Positions 53,965 through 63,183 of a stretch of DNA of 64,000 bases are shown piece by piece. The stretch is from an uncultured Clostridia bacterium (GTDB taxonomy: Bacteria > Bacillota > Clostridia > Lachnospirales > Anaerotignaceae). A program made the position numbers and the translations under genes. The notes beneath the pieces were generated by a model. That model made no database searches and had not been told where the DNA came from. It saw only the letters and a program-made list of their open reading frames with translations. Numbering within the stretch: position 1 is the stretch's first letter; each line of letters opens with the position of its first letter. Location: positions 1-64,000 of the forward strand of contig CALWEX010000085.1 of assembly GCA_944377425.1 (NCBI GenBank), read 5' to 3'.

Positions 53965-54669
53965 TTAGTTTTTATTTGGATAGTATCTTGCGCCGAAAAC
54001 ACCGGTTCCAATTCTGACTATAGTAGCACCTTCTTCAATAGCCACTTCATAGTCTCCGGTCATTCCCATAGAAAGTTCAGTCATATTAACATTATCAATT
54101 TTTTTGTTGTTAATGTCAACAAGTAATTGCTTCATTTGTCTGAAATATTTCCTGTTTTCCTCCGGATTTTCGACAGCTGGCGCAACAGTCATTAAACCTT
54201 TTATTGTAATGTTAGGCAAAACACTGATTTCTCTAACCATTTGTTCGCATTCTTCAGGCTTAATGCCGAACTTAGATTCTTCAGCGGCCATATTTATTTC
54301 AAGAAGTATATTTGCATTTACGCCTTTAGCAACTGCTCTTTTGCTTATTTCCTCTGCAAGCTTTACACTGTCAACAGAATGAATAAGCACTACTTTATCA
54401 ATTATGTATTTTACCTTGTTTGTTTGAAGGTGTCCTATAAGGTGCCACTTAACACCATCACCCATAGGCTCGTATTTATCCATTATTTCCTGTACCTTGT
54501 TTTCACCAAGGCTTGTCATACCACATTCAACAGCCTCTTTAATTCTAGGCACATCAATAGTTTTGCTTACAACAAGAAAAAGAACATCTTCTCTTTTTCT
54601 GCCGCTTCTGTCACAAGCGGCCTGAATTTTAGCATTAATGCTTTCAATATTTTCTTTAATAGATGACAT
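53965..54669 (-). CDS. YggS/PROSC-family PLP-binding protein
   Basis: A 234-residue alanine-racemase-fold protein that keeps pyridoxal phosphate in balance. The PLP lysine is in LFLVVSKTIDVPRI near 34, and GENKVQEIMDKYEP, HLIGHLQTNKVKYI and ELSMGMTGDYEVAIEEGATIVRIG are all typical. Start at ATG 54669 behind AGGAG; two codons upstream overlap that site. It is next to sepF as in most Firmicutes. Confidence 0.95.
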   Translation of the reverse strand: MSSIKENIESINAKIQAACDRSGRKREDVLFLVVSKTIDVPRIKEAVECGMTSLGENKVQEIMDKYEPMGDGVKWHLIGHLQTNKVKYIIDKVVLIHSVDSVKLAEEISKRAVAKGVNANILLEINMAAEESKFGIKPEECEQMVREISVLPNITIKGLMTVAPAVENPEENRKYFRQMKQLLVDINNKKIDNVNMTELSMGMTGDYEVAIEEGATIVRIGTGVFGARYYPNKN

Positions 54670-54683
54670 ATTCATATCTCCTT

Positions 54684-56228
54684 TCAACTTAAAACCTCGT
54701 CATTTTCTATAGATTTAGCGTCAGAAACTATGCTGTCATAAACTTTTAATCCATAGCTTGATGAGGACGGTCTGACTATTGAATATTCTGCGTTTTGCCC
54801 TATTATATCAATTACGGCATATTCAGCCATTGAGCTGTTTGCCACATAAACGCATTTATAATTTTCAACTTCGCTTATGGTAAATTCAGTGGCATTCTCA
54901 CCTGTACCCATAAGAATAACGTCTCCCAGTTTAAGTGTATCGTAATCCTGAAGAACATAGGCATACTGCTCATCGGCAGTAAATATTGAAACATTTACTG
55001 TTTGGTCTGAAGAACCATTCCTAAGTATAACTGTGCTTTGGCCCAAGTTTTCCACAATACAGCTTAAAGGTATTTTTAAAAATGTTTTCTCTATTATAGC
55101 AGTATTAGGTATTTTAAGACCAGTATACGCGTTTTGACGAATATTGAATGTAAATGTCCTAAGCGGCATAAAATCAATTATATTTTCGTCTGACGAAAGA
55201 ACAACATAAGACTCATTTTCGCCTAGTGAAATGCTTTCAATAGTAACATCTGTTGAAAGCTCCTCATCGTCATACATTGTATAAATCTCAAGGCTATCGC
55301 CTACTTCCCATTTAGCCGACATTTCATTAGGTACATAACACACAATGTACCATAAATTACTTTTTACTATTTTAAATATAGGGCTTTCAGCTTTTACATT
55401 TAAGCCTTTTGAAACGTACTGAGGGGAAACATTTTCAGTTATCTGCTTTTCGGTAATTGTTTCTAAATTATCTGGTGTAAATTCTGCTTCTTTGCCATCA
55501 ATCATAAATGAAAGTATTCCGCTTTCATCGGCTGTATATGAAGAAACATTTTCCGAAAGCTCCTGCTCATACTCTTTTCTTTGTGCTGTAAGGTCTGATG
55601 TAGTTCCGGTAATCTCGTTAATAAGTATCTCATTTCTTGTATCTATGTATCCTTCTATGTTGTTTTTCAAAGAATACATATCCGTTAAGCTATCAGGTGT
55701 AAGTTTATAAACGGCATTATCTATTGAAACTGAAATTTCACTTTCTATTTTGTCTAATTCTTCTTTGTTTTTAGATAAATCAATTCTTGTTTTTTGAGCA
55801 TTTAATATATCTTTATCTATTTTCTTTATTTCACTTTCAATATCATCAGTTACACCCTTATCTTTAACAGAACATACAACAGCACCCTTAGGCACTTTGG
55901 AGTCCTCAGCATAATTAAAAGAAATTTCCCCATCCATTGTACTGTTAACTACATATTCATCACGTACTATAAGGCCTTTTAAAGTCTGAGGATTATCTAT
56001 AGTTCCATAATTAACCGTTTCTGTAGGCACAGAAGGCTTACCCATAAAAACAATTATATATCCAAGCAGATAAAACATAAGCATTGCAAAAACAGCTACT
56101 GTTAAAGCTTTATATTTTGTTGAGCTATTTAAGCTTTTTTTCTTTTTAGGCGTGCTGCCTCTATCTACAGCCTGCCGTTGCGAACGGTAAGCTTTTCGAT
56201 GGTTTTGGTGTTTAACTCTTTTTTTCAA
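54684..56228 (-). CDS. HlyD-family-like membrane protein of the sepF cluster
   Basis: A 514-residue protein. The first 35 residues are highly basic (KKRVKHQNHRKAYRSQRQAV), then one membrane segment (about 43-65), an external hairpin region with coiled coil (about 125-195) and beta-rich domains, as in periplasmic adaptor proteins. In Clostridia such proteins often precede yggS-sepF; no transporter gene accompanies it here, so export function is doubtful. A wall-associated role in division is a guess. It overlaps yggS's start region by a few bases. Confidence 0.75.
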   Translation of the reverse strand: MKKRVKHQNHRKAYRSQRQAVDRGSTPKKKKSLNSSTKYKALTVAVFAMLMFYLLGYIIVFMGKPSVPTETVNYGTIDNPQTLKGLIVRDEYVVNSTMDGEISFNYAEDSKVPKGAVVCSVKDKGVTDDIESEIKKIDKDILNAQKTRIDLSKNKEELDKIESEISVSIDNAVYKLTPDSLTDMYSLKNNIEGYIDTRNEILINEITGTTSDLTAQRKEYEQELSENVSSYTADESGILSFMIDGKEAEFTPDNLETITEKQITENVSPQYVSKGLNVKAESPIFKIVKSNLWYIVCYVPNEMSAKWEVGDSLEIYTMYDDEELSTDVTIESISLGENESYVVLSSDENIIDFMPLRTFTFNIRQNAYTGLKIPNTAIIEKTFLKIPLSCIVENLGQSTVILRNGSSDQTVNVSIFTADEQYAYVLQDYDTLKLGDVILMGTGENATEFTISEVENYKCVYVANSSMAEYAVIDIIGQNAEYSIVRPSSSSYGLKVYDSIVSDAKSIENDEVLS

Positions 56229-56311
56229 AGCATTACCTCCAAAGGCGAATTAATAAAATTTAAGCTGTGGCTTTCAAAAGCAAGTTTATTTTATTAAATT
56301 TGTTTTTGGAC

Positions 56312-56341
56312 ATTATACCATAAAACACTAATAAATGTTTA
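56312..56341 (-). promoter_or_regulatory. extended -10 promoter of the HlyD-like/sepF operon
   Basis: TGGTATAAT (56320-56312) on the minus strand, a perfect extended -10; the -35 is poor (TAAACA at 18 bases). It lies about 85 bases before the HlyD-like gene. Confidence 0.55.
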
Positions 56342-56426
56342 ACTTTTTTTATACTTTTATAAGAAATCCACGATTAAACACAAAATCGAATTTTATAACC
56401 ACCAAATACGACAAAATTCAGTATTA

Positions 56427-56467
56427 AAAAATAAAAAATCCCAATTCAGACATTGTCCAAATTAGGA
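56427..56467 (-). terminator. terminator of the recG/rsmD/coaD-side operon
   Basis: UCCUAAUU / AAUUGGGA stem extended by GGAC/GUCU, followed by UUUUUUAUUUUUU on the minus strand. It lies about 15 bases past the coiled-coil gene and separates it from the HlyD-like gene. Confidence 0.85.
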
Positions 56468-56481
56468 TAATAAAATTAATT

Positions 56482-56994
56482 TCATCTATCGCTTTCTATG
56501 CCTCTTAATTCCTGACGGTTTTCATAAATTACATCAAGGCTGTGGTTAAAGAAATTATCTATTTCAATGCTTTCTTTTCTAAGTTCTTCCATCATGTTTT
56601 TAAGTCTGTTTTCTGCAAGAGCTAAAACTTCGTCAGCGTATTCAGTAGCGCCAATTCTCATTTCTTTAGCTGTCTTTTTAGCATTATCAACTATCTGGGC
56701 AGAATGCTCATAAGCCTGTTTTGTAATCTCGTGGTCATCAACAAGTTTTGCAATCTTATCTTTAGTTGAGTCTAAAAGCTCATCTGCCTCTTTTTGAGCA
56801 TCAAGAAGTATTTTATTTCTTTCTGATACAATAAATTTACTCTGCTTAATATCGTTTGGAAGCCTTAATCTGATTTCGGCTATAATATCGTATATCTCGT
56901 CTTTATCAACCGCTACCTTGTTAGAGAACGGCACGGCACGGCTTTGGTCAAGTATATCCTCAAGTTCCTCAAGCAATTTTAAAACTGCATCCAT
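56482..56994 (-). CDS. coiled-coil protein of unknown function
   Basis: A 170-residue, charged, mainly helical protein. Long coiled coil is likely from about 55 to 150 (KIAKLVDDHEITKQAYEHSA, NRLKNMMEELRKESIEIDNF), and GATEYADEVLALAEN resembles repeats in DivIVA-like or V-type ATPase stalk proteins. It has no membrane segment. Genes of this kind follow coaD in many Clostridia and are annotated vaguely as ATPase; I see no nucleotide-binding motif. A scaffold role is possible. Confidence 0.65.
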   Translation of the reverse strand: MDAVLKLLEELEDILDQSRAVPFSNKVAVDKDEIYDIIAEIRLRLPNDIKQSKFIVSERNKILLDAQKEADELLDSTKDKIAKLVDDHEITKQAYEHSAQIVDNAKKTAKEMRIGATEYADEVLALAENRLKNMMEELRKESIEIDNFFNHSLDVIYENRQELRGIESDR

Positions 56995-57489
56995 TTATCT
57001 AACCCCTCGCTTTGTAAATTTATCCAAAACATCCTGTTTTATCTCGCATGGTACCATAGAGCAAATATTACCCCCAAACATAGCAACTTCTTTAAGTGTG
57101 CTTGAGCTTAAATAAAGATACTCAACGCTTGTAGGAATAAATAATGTCTCAAGTTCCGGCATAAGGCTTCGGTTTGTAAGCGCCATTTGAAATTCATTTT
57201 CAAAATCTGTAACTGCCCTTAATCCTCTTATAACGGCTTGAGCGTCTATTTGTTCGGCATAATCAACAAGTAACCCGTTAAACGAGGATACCTCAACATT
57301 TTCTATGTCTTTTGTTACTCTTTTAAGTTGCTCTATTCTTTCATCTGTTGTAAATAGAGAACCCGACTTATGTGGGTTTTCAAGTACACTTACAACAAGC
57401 TTGTCCACAAGTTTAGCGGCTCTTTTAATAATATCAAGATGCCCGTTTGTTACCGGATCAAAACTTCCCGGATAAATTGCCTTAATCAT
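56995..57489 (-). CDS. coaD: pantetheine-phosphate adenylyltransferase
   Basis: A 164-residue nucleotidyltransferase that makes dephospho-CoA. The HxGH-type site is in YPGSFDPVTNGHLDII, and TNRSLMPELETLFIPTS and YLSSSTLKEVA are family hallmarks. Start at ATG 57489 is chosen over the adjacent ATG 57492 for its spacing to GGAGG. Its start overlaps the end of rsmD, so translation is coupled. Confidence 0.95.
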   Translation of the reverse strand: MIKAIYPGSFDPVTNGHLDIIKRAAKLVDKLVVSVLENPHKSGSLFTTDERIEQLKRVTKDIENVEVSSFNGLLVDYAEQIDAQAVIRGLRAVTDFENEFQMALTNRSLMPELETLFIPTSVEYLYLSSSTLKEVAMFGGNICSMVPCEIKQDVLDKFTKRGVR

Positions 57490-58042
57490 CATTTTCCTCC
57501 AAAGCATAGAAGGCCATTTTGCTAGTTTTATAATCCTTTATCCTGTAATTTACAAGACCGCTTACCTCTGCCGATTCATCACCTGATGACTGCTCGGCAA
57601 TTATGTACCCATCTTCATCAAGCAGCTTATGCTCTACTATAGCACTAAGCACTTGAGAATAAAGACCTGAAGCATACGGCGGGTCTAAAAATATAATGTC
57701 AAACTGCCTTCCTTTTGCGCCTAAAACATTTAAAGCAGCAAAAACATCTGCCTTTAAAGTTTCGGCTTTATCAATAAGCTTTGTGTGAGTAAGGTTTTCT
57801 TTAATAACAGCCATAGCTTTATCTGAATTATCAATAAGTACAGCCTCTTTAGCACCACGGCTTAATGCCTCTATGGCAATAGCACCGCTGCCGCTGAATA
57901 TATCAAGAAATCTGCACTCATATAAATCCGGCGCCATTATATTAAATATAGACTCTTTAATTCTGTCAGTTGTAGGCCTTGTAGCCAAACCTTCAGGCGA
58001 TTTTAGCTTACAGCCTCTTGAAATACCAGATATAACTCTCAT
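57482..58042 (-). CDS. rsmD: 16S rRNA (guanine966-N2)-methyltransferase
   Basis: A 186-residue Rossmann-fold methyltransferase. The SAM-binding region is LDIFSGSGAIAIEALSRGA and the catalytic motif IIFLDPPYASG. RVISGISRGCKLKSPEGLAT at the start fixes the family. Start at ATG 58042 behind GGAGG; the longer frame to 58111 has a hydrophobic leader not expected. coaD overlaps its end. Confidence 0.93.
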   Translation of the reverse strand: MRVISGISRGCKLKSPEGLATRPTTDRIKESIFNIMAPDLYECRFLDIFSGSGAIAIEALSRGAKEAVLIDNSDKAMAVIKENLTHTKLIDKAETLKADVFAALNVLGAKGRQFDIIFLDPPYASGLYSQVLSAIVEHKLLDEDGYIIAEQSSGDESAEVSGLVNYRIKDYKTSKMAFYALEENDD

Positions 58043-58197
58043 TGAGTCCTCCAAAACCATAATCAACACATAAATATAATAGATTATATCAAACCACAAA
58101 GTAAAAAACAATACTTCTATCGTTTACTGCGGAATTTTTTGCACCATCATTTTTTGTTTCAATGTAAAATTTTGATTTAAAACCAGTAAAAAACAAA

Positions 58198-60249
58198 TTA
58201 AATGCCGATTCTTTGACTATTTAAGAAAAGTGTGTCTATTTTTTCCGAAATCAACCTGTATTCTGGCAAATTGCTCCAATCCTTCATTCTGTTAAGCTCT
58301 TTTGCTGCCTCCTGCGAAAGTGAAAGCATATCCGCATCTTTATAAAGATTTGCTATTTTAAGCTGTGGAATTCCGTGCTGCCTTGTGCCGAAAAATTCAC
58401 CTGGCCCCCTAAGCTTTAAGTCTGTTTCAGAAATCTCAAATCCGTCATTTGTCTTTTGCATTACTTTCATTCGCTCTTTTGTAATTTGGCTTTTAGAGTC
58501 TGTAACTAAAATACAATACGACTGATATTTTCCTCTGCCTACACGTCCTCTTAACTGGTGGAGCTGTGAAAGGCCAAATCTTTCAGCATTTTCAATAAGC
58601 ATTATTGTAGCGTTAGGCACATTAATACCAACTTCTATAACAGTAGTTGAAATTAAAATCTGAATTTTATTCGCTGCAAAATCACTCATAATAGCGTCTT
58701 TTTCATCCGGCTTCATTTTGCCATGCAAAACAGATACATTTAAGCCTTTAAAGTCAGTTTGAGATACCTCATCAATCATTGTTTCTACTGCCTTAGCCTC
58801 TATAGCATCGCTTTCTTCTATCATAGGACAGACCATATACGCCTGTCGTCCGTTTTCAACTTCCTTGCGTATAAAAGCGTATGCTCTTTTGTGGTATGAG
58901 CTGTTAACAGCGTAAGTAAGTATTTCCTGTCTGCCTGGCGGAAGCTCATCTATAACGGAAACATCAAGGTCGCCATACAATATAAGAGCCAATGTTCTTG
59001 GAATAGGTGTAGCCGTCATAACAAGTACATGGGCATTAGTTCCTTTTTCGGTTAAAACATTTCTTTGCTTAACACCAAAACGATGCTGTTCATCAGTTAT
59101 AACAAGGGCAAGATTTTTAAACTCTACATCTTTTTGAATAATAGCATGGGTTCCTATAACCATTTTAGTTTTGCCGCTTAATATACTTTCTTTAGCTGCA
59201 TCTTTTTCTTTTTTCTTTAGAGAGCCTTTCAAAAGACATACTTCAACTCCAAATTTTTGGAAAAATGCGCTAAAAGCCTCATAATGCTGGCTTGCCAAAA
59301 CCTCCGTAGGCGCCATTAAAGCCGCCTGATACCCATTTTTAATAGCCATTAAACAAGCTGCCATAGCAATAGCTGTTTTTCCGCTTCCTACGTCACCTTG
59401 TATAAGCCTGTTCATAAGTACGCCTTTTGACACATCATTAATTATTTCTTCAGTTACTTTTTTCTGAGCATTTGTAAATTCAAAGCCCAAAGCCTTTTGA
59501 GTTTCTTCCAAAACATTATCACACTTAAAAATTATACCGCTGTTTCTTTTAGTTGTGCCTTTAAGTTTAAAAAGCGCCATTTGAAGTATAAAAAGCTCAT
59601 CAAATACAAGTCTTTTGCGAGCTATAAAAAAGCTTTCTGAGTTTTCAGGAAAGTGTATGTTGCTTATGGCAAAATTTCTTTCACAAAGACAATATTTTTT
59701 TCTTATATCTAAAGGCATAAAATCCGGAAGCTGAGTTTTAACACTGTCTAGTGTTTTTTTTACAAGAGCCCTTATAACTTTTTGGCTTATACCTGCTGTT
59801 AAATGATAAACTGGCACTATCCTTCCTGCACCTAATATTTCTTTGCTTTCGGCCTTTTCAAACTCCGGCGAAACAATCTCTCTCCTGCCGTTTTTTTTGC
59901 GGTATATGCCTGTAAATATATAGTATTCATCTTTTTTTATAGCATTTTTTAAAAAAGCCTGATTATACCATACAGCATTAATTTTTCCTGTTTCATCGCT
60001 TAAACGCACTTTTGTAATTGACATTTTGCCTATATGTACATTTTCCGGCATATTATCAACCCAAGCAAAAAACGTATTTTCTTCATCCTCAACCAGCTGG
60101 TCTATTTTGCGTACATCGCTCCTATCCTCGTAATCTCTTGGGAAATACTCCACAATATCCTCAACAGTAAATATTCCCAAGTTATTAAGAATCTGGGCCT
60201 TTTTTTCTCCTATACCCTTTATTGCTGTAATAGGCTCATTAAGCAGCAT
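58198..60249 (-). CDS. recG: ATP-dependent DNA helicase RecG
   Basis: A 683-residue superfamily-2 helicase that remodels stalled replication forks and Holliday junctions. The wedge domain is N-terminal (about 1-250). The helicase core has GDVGSGKTAIA, DEQHRFG, TATPIPRTLAL, TTVIEVGINVPNAT and QLHQLRGRVGRG; the RecG tail has DLKLRGPGEFFGTRQHG. Start ATG 60249 behind GGAGG is preferred to a longer hydrophobic extension. It follows fakA, with a stem-loop between. Confidence 0.95.
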   Translation of the reverse strand: MLLNEPITAIKGIGEKKAQILNNLGIFTVEDIVEYFPRDYEDRSDVRKIDQLVEDEENTFFAWVDNMPENVHIGKMSITKVRLSDETGKINAVWYNQAFLKNAIKKDEYYIFTGIYRKKNGRREIVSPEFEKAESKEILGAGRIVPVYHLTAGISQKVIRALVKKTLDSVKTQLPDFMPLDIRKKYCLCERNFAISNIHFPENSESFFIARKRLVFDELFILQMALFKLKGTTKRNSGIIFKCDNVLEETQKALGFEFTNAQKKVTEEIINDVSKGVLMNRLIQGDVGSGKTAIAMAACLMAIKNGYQAALMAPTEVLASQHYEAFSAFFQKFGVEVCLLKGSLKKKEKDAAKESILSGKTKMVIGTHAIIQKDVEFKNLALVITDEQHRFGVKQRNVLTEKGTNAHVLVMTATPIPRTLALILYGDLDVSVIDELPPGRQEILTYAVNSSYHKRAYAFIRKEVENGRQAYMVCPMIEESDAIEAKAVETMIDEVSQTDFKGLNVSVLHGKMKPDEKDAIMSDFAANKIQILISTTVIEVGINVPNATIMLIENAERFGLSQLHQLRGRVGRGKYQSYCILVTDSKSQITKERMKVMQKTNDGFEISETDLKLRGPGEFFGTRQHGIPQLKIANLYKDADMLSLSQEAAKELNRMKDWSNLPEYRLISEKIDTLFLNSQRIGI

Positions 60250-60315
60250 AACTAAAAATCCTCCAAATACTGTATTAATAAGAGTTAAATAAATCAGTAT
60301 AACCCTAAATACAAT

Positions 60316-60345
60316 TAAGGGCATCGGCAAAAACCGACACCCTTA
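60316..60345 (-). terminator. stem-loop between fakA and recG
   Basis: UAAGGGUGUCGG / CCGAUGCCCUUA, fully paired with two G-U wobbles around UUUUUG. The tail after it (AAUUGUAUUU) is only weakly U-rich, so termination may be partial. Confidence 0.5.
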
Positions 60346-60365
60346 AACTAAAAAAATTAAATTTA

Positions 60366-62015
60366 TTACTCTACAGAAATAAGATAGTAGTAAAGCGGCT
60401 GTCCGCCGTAATGCAGTTCAACTTCACAGTGGTCAAACTCAGATTCAACGTATTCCTTCATTTTTTCGGCATCGTTTTTGCTAACATCCTCGCCGTAATA
60501 TATGGTTACTACCTCAGCGTCGTCATCAACGGCAGATTTTATTAAATCCTCAGTACATTTAGCAACTTCATTTTCAACAGAAACTATGCTGCTTCCAGAC
60601 ATACCTATAAAATCGCCTTCATGAATTTCCTTGCCGTCTAAAACAGTATCTCTAACAGCAAATGTAACACTTAATGTTTTAATATATTCCATGCCTTCTT
60701 CCATAGACTCCTTAATCTCATCATCTGTCATAGAGTCATCATAGTTAAGCATGGCAGATATTCCCTCCGGCACACTTTTAGTGCCTATAACAATAACATT
60801 CTTGTCTTTTGTAAGCTTTGCCGCCTGCTGGGAAGCCAAAATTATATTTTTATTGTTAGGCAATACAAATACTGTTTTAGCGTTTACTTGGTCAATGGCT
60901 TTTAATATATCGTCTGTGCTTGGATTCATTGTCTGTCCGCCTGTTATTACTTCATCAACGCCTATATTCTTAAAAATCTCATCAAAACCTCTGCCAGCCG
61001 ACACGCTTATAAAGCCTCTTTCTTTAGGCTCAGATTGTTCTTCTTTTACACTAACAGAATTTGAAAAATCTATTTTGTTAGTATGCTGAATACGCATATT
61101 ATCTATTTTTAATCCATTAAGAGCACCTATTTTAAGAGCCTTTTCTATAATTAAGCCTGGATGGTTAGTATGCACATGTACTTTAACAACCTCATCGTCA
61201 GATACAAGCATAAGCGAATCACCCATTGAAAGAAGATATTCCTTTAAATCCCCAAGCTCGCTTTCTTCTGCATTTGGCTTAAGTATAAAAAACTCTGTAC
61301 AATAGCCATATTTAATATCTTCAGGTTTAACCTTTGATAAAGCGCTTATATCAATATTTTCAGTTGCCTGACTTTCTGTGTTCAAAACAACTTCAGAATT
61401 GCTTTTTAAATTATAAAGTGCTCCTTTAAGTATACACAAAAGGCCTTTACCGCCTGCATCAACAACGCCTGCTTCTTTTAAAGCCGGAAGCATGTCCGTT
61501 GTTTTAAGCAGTGTTTCGTCAGCCTCTTTAATTACATATTCCAAAAATTCTTCAATATCATCAGTTTCAAGGCACGCACTTTGAGATGCCTGAGCGCAGG
61601 ATGAAGCCACTGTAAGTATTGTTCCTTCCTTAGGCTTCATAACAGCTTTATAAGCCGTTTGAGCCGCCTTTTGGAATGCTTCTGACATACCAACTGTATC
61701 AATCTCGTCTTTGCCGCTAACTGCCTTTGAAAAACCTCGTATAAGCTGTGAAAGTATAACACCGGAGTTTCCTCTTGCACCTCTTAAAGCTCCGCTGGCG
61801 CATACAGAAGCTACATCTGAAATACTCTCTGACATGCTCTTTTCAGCTTCTTTAGCCGCTGAAATAATAGTTAAGGACATATTTGTTCCCGTATCGCCGT
61901 CAGGCACAGGAAAAACGTTAAGAGCGTCGACTAATTGTTTATTTTTGCTCAGCTCATTAGCGCCGGCTATAATAAGCCTGCGTAGAATATGACCATTAAT
62001 GCTTTTAAGCCCCAC
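60366..62015 (-). CDS. fakA: fatty acid kinase subunit FakA (YloV, DAK2 domain)
   Basis: A 549-residue kinase that phosphorylates fatty acids carried by FakB. The N-terminal DAK2 domain has the ATP/Mg segment PVPDGDTGTNMSLT (about 36-49) and SGALRGARGNSGVILSQLIRG near 93. The middle and C-terminal domains of the YloV type include VHVHTNHPG and EVITGGQTMNPSTDDIL. Its partner FakB is not in the window. It follows the asp23 gene by 17 bases, the usual order. Confidence 0.93.
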   Translation of the reverse strand: MGLKSINGHILRRLIIAGANELSKNKQLVDALNVFPVPDGDTGTNMSLTIISAAKEAEKSMSESISDVASVCASGALRGARGNSGVILSQLIRGFSKAVSGKDEIDTVGMSEAFQKAAQTAYKAVMKPKEGTILTVASSCAQASQSACLETDDIEEFLEYVIKEADETLLKTTDMLPALKEAGVVDAGGKGLLCILKGALYNLKSNSEVVLNTESQATENIDISALSKVKPEDIKYGYCTEFFILKPNAEESELGDLKEYLLSMGDSLMLVSDDEVVKVHVHTNHPGLIIEKALKIGALNGLKIDNMRIQHTNKIDFSNSVSVKEEQSEPKERGFISVSAGRGFDEIFKNIGVDEVITGGQTMNPSTDDILKAIDQVNAKTVFVLPNNKNIILASQQAAKLTKDKNVIVIGTKSVPEGISAMLNYDDSMTDDEIKESMEEGMEYIKTLSVTFAVRDTVLDGKEIHEGDFIGMSGSSIVSVENEVAKCTEDLIKSAVDDDAEVVTIYYGEDVSKNDAEKMKEYVESEFDHCEVELHYGGQPLYYYLISVE

Positions 62016-62032
62016 TTAAACTTCCTCCTCAA

Positions 62033-62395
62033 TTAGCTGTCGACTCTTACGCCTTCAACAAAAACATTTATTTTGTCTGTCTTAATATCAAAACAATCTT
62101 CTATTTTGAATTTTACTGTGTTTATTATGTTGTCTGCAATAGCTGAAATATTAGTTCCGTATTCCACAATAATATGAAAATCAAGGCTTAAAGTGCCGTC
62201 CTCATCATTAACATAAACCTTAATGCCTTTTGTAAGGCTTTCAACTTTAAGGAGCTGGAATAAACCGTCTTTCATATTTTTAGCGGCCATACCAACAATT
62301 CCGTAGCAGTCCATAGCCGCACAACCTGCAACTCTGGCTATAACTTCTTCTTCTATAGATATAGTGCCTAAATTAGTTTCAATTTTAGCTGACAT
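62033..62395 (-). CDS. Asp23/Gls24 family protein (YloU)
   Basis: A 120-residue protein with the family pattern GTISIEEEVIARVAGCAAMDCYG, KGIKVYVNDEDGTLSLDFHI and VKFKIEDCFDIKTDKINVFV. Members are linked to the membrane or the alkaline stress response. This gene stands just before fakA in Firmicutes, so a role in lipid use is often assumed. Upstream are the divergent rpmB promoter and gene. Confidence 0.93.
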   Translation of the reverse strand: MSAKIETNLGTISIEEEVIARVAGCAAMDCYGIVGMAAKNMKDGLFQLLKVESLTKGIKVYVNDEDGTLSLDFHIIVEYGTNISAIADNIINTVKFKIEDCFDIKTDKINVFVEGVRVDS

Positions 62396-62572
62396 ATAAT
62401 CCCCTCCTGCAAAAATATTGCGGTGCTGTTATATTTTAATTATAAATGGATAAGCTTTGCAATCTGCATTATTTCCTAATCCATATCTGGCTTTAGTTTA
62501 TCACAAATTATAAGAAATTAAAAGAGCAGGCGCACATAAGTTAAAAAATTTAAGAAAATATTGTTTTTTTAC

Positions 62573-62601
62573 TTGCCAAAATCTATTCTTTCTGATAGAA
62601 T
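62573..62601 (+). promoter_or_regulatory. promoter of rpmB
   Basis: TTGCCA (62573-62578), 17-base spacer, TAGAAT (62596-62601) on the plus strand, 42 bases before the rpmB start. Strong match. A divergent promoter for asp23 must lie in the same 248-base gap, but I found no clear one. Confidence 0.7.
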
Positions 62602-62643
62602 AATATCGTTATGTCATGGATAGAATTTAAGGAGGTGCAAGTA

Positions 62644-62844
62644 ATGGCAAAATGTGAAATCTGCGAGAAAACTATGCAGACAGGTCATAGAATAAGCATT
62701 AACCGTAGCCAGGTCAGCAGACGTGCTAACAAGACTTGGAAAGCTAATGTCAAGAAAGTAAAAATCAATGACAACGGTACTATCAGATCTATATACATTT
62801 GTACAAGATGTCTTCGTTCAGGTAAAGTTACTCGCGCCATTTGA
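62644..62844 (+). CDS. rpmB: 50S ribosomal protein L28
   Basis: A 66-residue protein, with the zinc-ribbon variant: CEIC at 4-7 and CTRC near 54-57 provide four cysteines. GHRISINRSQVSRRANKTWK is typical of L28. The start at 62644 has AAGGAGGT at ideal spacing; an in-frame ATG at 62611 is rejected. It is one of two plus-strand genes in the window and has its own terminator. Confidence 0.97.
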   Translation: MAKCEICEKTMQTGHRISINRSQVSRRANKTWKANVKKVKINDNGTIRSIYICTRCLRSGKVTRAI

Positions 62845-62857
62845 TTATACAAACTTG

Positions 62858-62884
62858 CTCCCGTTTTTAACGGGAGTTTTTTTT
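62858..62884 (+). terminator. terminator of rpmB
   Basis: CTCCCGTT-TTT-AACGGGAG followed by eight T on the plus strand. There is no U-run on the minus side, so it acts only on rpmB. Its last bases overlap the stop of the convergent 46-residue gene. Confidence 0.92.
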
Positions 62885-63023
62885 AGCATCTTTTAAATAT
62901 AATATAAATTCCAACTGCAACAAGAGCAGCGGCAGCTAAAAATCCCCACCATGGGAAAAACTCTACTATAAGCATACCTGTCCCAACAGAAACAAGTATT
63001 ACACCAATTAGCCTAATTTCCAT
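62883..63023 (-). CDS. 46-residue membrane protein, unknown
   Basis: A short gene: MEIRLIGVILVSVGTGMLIV, then EFFPWWGFLAAAALVAVGI and YIIFKRC. It has two hydrophobic segments joined by FFPWW, a basic end and one cysteine at the C-terminus. ATG 63023 lies seven bases after a GGGGG site, and TATAAT elements (63052-63047 and 63047-63042) stand upstream. It fills the gap between rpmB and thiN. Similar two-helix proteins occur in Clostridia as hypotheticals, but I cannot name a family. Coding is supported by the start site and hydrophobic pattern, not by comparison. Confidence 0.65.
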   Translation of the reverse strand: MEIRLIGVILVSVGTGMLIVEFFPWWGFLAAAALVAVGIYIIFKRC

Positions 63024-63135
63024 AAACATTCCCCCATATCTATTATATTATATTCATATATTTTAATTCGAACACAAAAAACAGACTTTATGCCAAATAA
63101 ATTTAATAAGCTGTAAAAAAGGCATAAATTTTTGC

Positions 63136-63174
63136 ACAAAAAAAGCGCCTAAAGCTAAATAAAGCTTTAAACGC
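63136..63174 (-). terminator. terminator of thiN
   Basis: GCGUUUAAAGCU pairs with AGCUUUAGGCGC over 12 positions (two G-U), then a run of seven U on the minus strand, about 10 bases past the thiN stop. It separates thiN from the 46-residue gene. Confidence 0.88.
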
Positions 63175-63183
63175 ATTTTATAC

